Of a stretch of 64,000 bases of DNA, positions 62,845 to 64,000 are shown in pieces. The stretch spans positions 3,038,001 to 3,102,000 of the forward strand of contig NZ_CP107772.1 of NCBI RefSeq assembly GCF_036345155.1, read 5' to 3'. The DNA comes from Streptomyces sp. NBC_00582. GTDB taxonomy: Bacteria > Actinomycetota > Actinomycetes > Streptomycetales > Streptomycetaceae. The translations under genes were made by a program, and so were the position numbers. Position 1 is the first letter of the stretch. Every line of letters begins with the position of its first letter. The notes below the pieces were generated by a model. That model was given only the letters and a program-made list of their open reading frames with translations. It was not told the origin of the DNA and did not search any database.

Positions 62845-64000
62845 TCAGGAGCCCGTCAGGACGACGAGTTGCCGGGTGGCGCGGGTCATCGCGACATAGC
62901 GGTCGACGGCTCCTTCCACGCCCGTGCCGAACGTCTCGGGCTCGACGAGGACGACCAGGTCGAACTCGAGGCCCTTGGTCAGTTCCGGGGGCAGGGAGCG
63001 GACGCGGGGTGTCCCGGGGAAGGACGGGGCGCCGATGACGCAGGCGATGCCCTCGGAGTGGGCGGCGAGCCATGCGTCGAGGGTCGCGTCCAGATCCGCG
63101 ACCGAGCCGTGGACGACGGGGACGCCGTTGCTGCGGATCGAGGTCGGGACGTTGGCGTCCGGGAGCGCGGCCCGGATGACCGGCTCGGCCTCCGCCATGA
63201 TCTCCGCCGGTGTCCGGTAGTTGACGGACAGGGAGGCCAGGTCGATCCGGTCGAGGCCGATCCGCTCGAGGCGTGCGCCCCACGACTCGGTGAAACCGTG
63301 CCGGGCCTGGGCGCGGTCGCCGACGATGGTGAGGCTGCGGGACGGGCAGCGGGAGAGCAGCATCTGCCATTCGGCGTCGGTGAGTTCCTGGGCCTCGTCG
63401 ACGACGATGTGCGCGAACGGGCCGGCGAGGAGATCCGGGGCGAGGACGGGCAGTTCGGACTCGTCGACCAGGCTGACCCGGGCGTCCGCGCCGCGCAGCA
63501 TGGTCACCAGGCCCTCGCCGTCGTCGCCGTCGGCGCCGGAGTCGGCCACGGCGTGGATCAGGTTGTCGACGACGTGGGACATGCGCTCGCGCTGGGCGGC
63601 GAGGACGGCCTTGTTCCGCTGTGTGCGCCGCGCCGCCTCCGGGTCGCCGAGCCGCTGCCGTGCCGCGTCCAGCAGCGGCAGGTCGGACACCGTCCAGGCC
63701 TGCGGGTCGGCGCGCTGGAGCCGTCGTACGTCGTCGGGGCTCAGCCAGGGAGCGCACATCCGCAGATAGGCGGGCACCGACCACAGGTCCCCCACCAGGT
63801 CGGCCGCCTCCAGCAGCGGCCAGGCGCGCTGGAGGGTCCCGATGAGCTCCTTGTCCTGTCGTAGCGCCCGGCGGAACTGCTCGGGCGGGAGGTCGTCGCC
63901 GTCGTACCGGTCCCGCAGGATCTCGACGAGCTTCTCCCAGATCTGGTTGCGGGCCTCGTTGTGCGGGGTGCCGGGCTCGGGCGCGTCGAACGCCTCGGCC
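62845..64000 (-). CDS. helR: HelR/HelD-type RNA polymerase recycling ATPase, C-terminal part
   Basis: The frame is open to the right edge, giving 384 codons of the 3' part. It contains the UvrD/Rep-type DExx box AHIVVDEAQELTDAEWQMLL, SLTIVGDRAQARHGFTESW, LSVNYRTPAEIMAEAEPVI, and the final helicase motifs ELTKGLEFDLVVLV and RYVAMTRATRQLVVLTGS. HelD-class proteins push stalled or rifampicin-bound RNA polymerase off DNA; actinobacterial HelR gives rifampicin tolerance. The N-terminal secondary-channel arm and Walker A lie outside the window. It converges on murA with a 12-bp gap. Confidence 0.82.
   Translation of the reverse strand, partial: AEAFDAPEPGTPHNEARNQIWEKLVEILRDRYDGDDLPPEQFRRALRQDKELIGTLQRAWPLLEAADLVGDLWSVPAYLRMCAPWLSPDDVRRLQRADPQAWTVSDLPLLDAARQRLGDPEAARRTQRNKAVLAAQRERMSHVVDNLIHAVADSGADGDDGEGLVTMLRGADARVSLVDESELPVLAPDLLAGPFAHIVVDEAQELTDAEWQMLLSRCPSRSLTIVGDRAQARHGFTESWGARLERIGLDRIDLASLSVNYRTPAEIMAEAEPVIRAALPDANVPTSIRSNGVPVVHGSVADLDATLDAWLAAHSEGIACVIGAPSFPGTPRVRSLPPELTKGLEFDLVVLVEPETFGTGVEGAVDRYVAMTRATRQLVVLTGS

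Overview
This 64 kb window is chromosomal DNA of a Streptomyces or very close relative. It is very GC-rich, uses many GTG starts, and carries several genes typical of that genus: the sporulation regulator whiI behind a sigma-WhiG-type promoter, the sugar loci rok7B7/xylFGH/ngcEFG, hemQ and hemG, a MurA with an N-terminal helix-turn-helix, and HelR. From memory, the gene order resembles the SCO5998 to SCO6042 stretch of S. coelicolor read backwards, with extra carbohydrate-utilisation blocks inserted. No insertion sequence, phage gene, CRISPR array, rRNA or tRNA was recognised.

Layout. 0-13.7 kb is a housekeeping block: the end of a secreted peptidase-like hydrolase, hemQ-hemG (coproporphyrin-dependent heme synthesis), a DUF4349 lipoprotein, a CoA-disulfide-reductase-like flavoenzyme, a rhomboid protease, a SulP transporter with an ArsR regulator, hemE, a DUF3000 protein, whiI and an RNase D. 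13.7-20.3 kb is a manno-oligosaccharide cluster: a three-gene ABC importer without ATPase, divergent from a GH2 beta-mannosidase and its LacI regulator. 20.4-29.1 kb holds the fadAB beta-oxidation operon, a propeller-like protein, a NYN/PIN-like protein, an APC amino acid permease and dxs. 29.2-37.8 kb holds xylFGH, rok7B7 and ngcEFG; a DasR-type (dre) operator sits on the ngcE promoter.

38-54.5 kb is a plant-polysaccharide block. It has a secreted GH92 alpha-mannosidase translationally coupled to a GH67 alpha-glucuronidase, then a convergent five- to six-gene operon (two LplB/LplC-type permeases, a Tat lipoprotein binding protein, a GH39 enzyme, a DUF624/YesL membrane protein and a GH42 enzyme). 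A divergent CE7 acetyl-xylan esterase, a decayed carbohydrate-active gene and an AA10 lytic polysaccharide monooxygenase with a CBM2 under a perfect CebR box complete it. 54.8-64 kb holds an OmpR-type two-component system, aconitase, a methyltransferase, a DUF4236 mini-protein, the HTH-MurA fusion and the 3' part of helR.

How it works together. Secreted enzymes (LPMO, GH92) and lipoprotein-bound importers feed intracellular glycosidases (GH2, GH67, GH39, GH42, CE7). None of the three CUT1-type importers has its own ATPase, so a shared MsiK-type ATPase encoded elsewhere is implied. Matching promoter motifs (TGACAGCGCTTTC plus ACCGGT palindromes) in front of the mannan cluster and the GH39 cluster, 35 kb apart, suggest a single LacI-type regulon joining the two.
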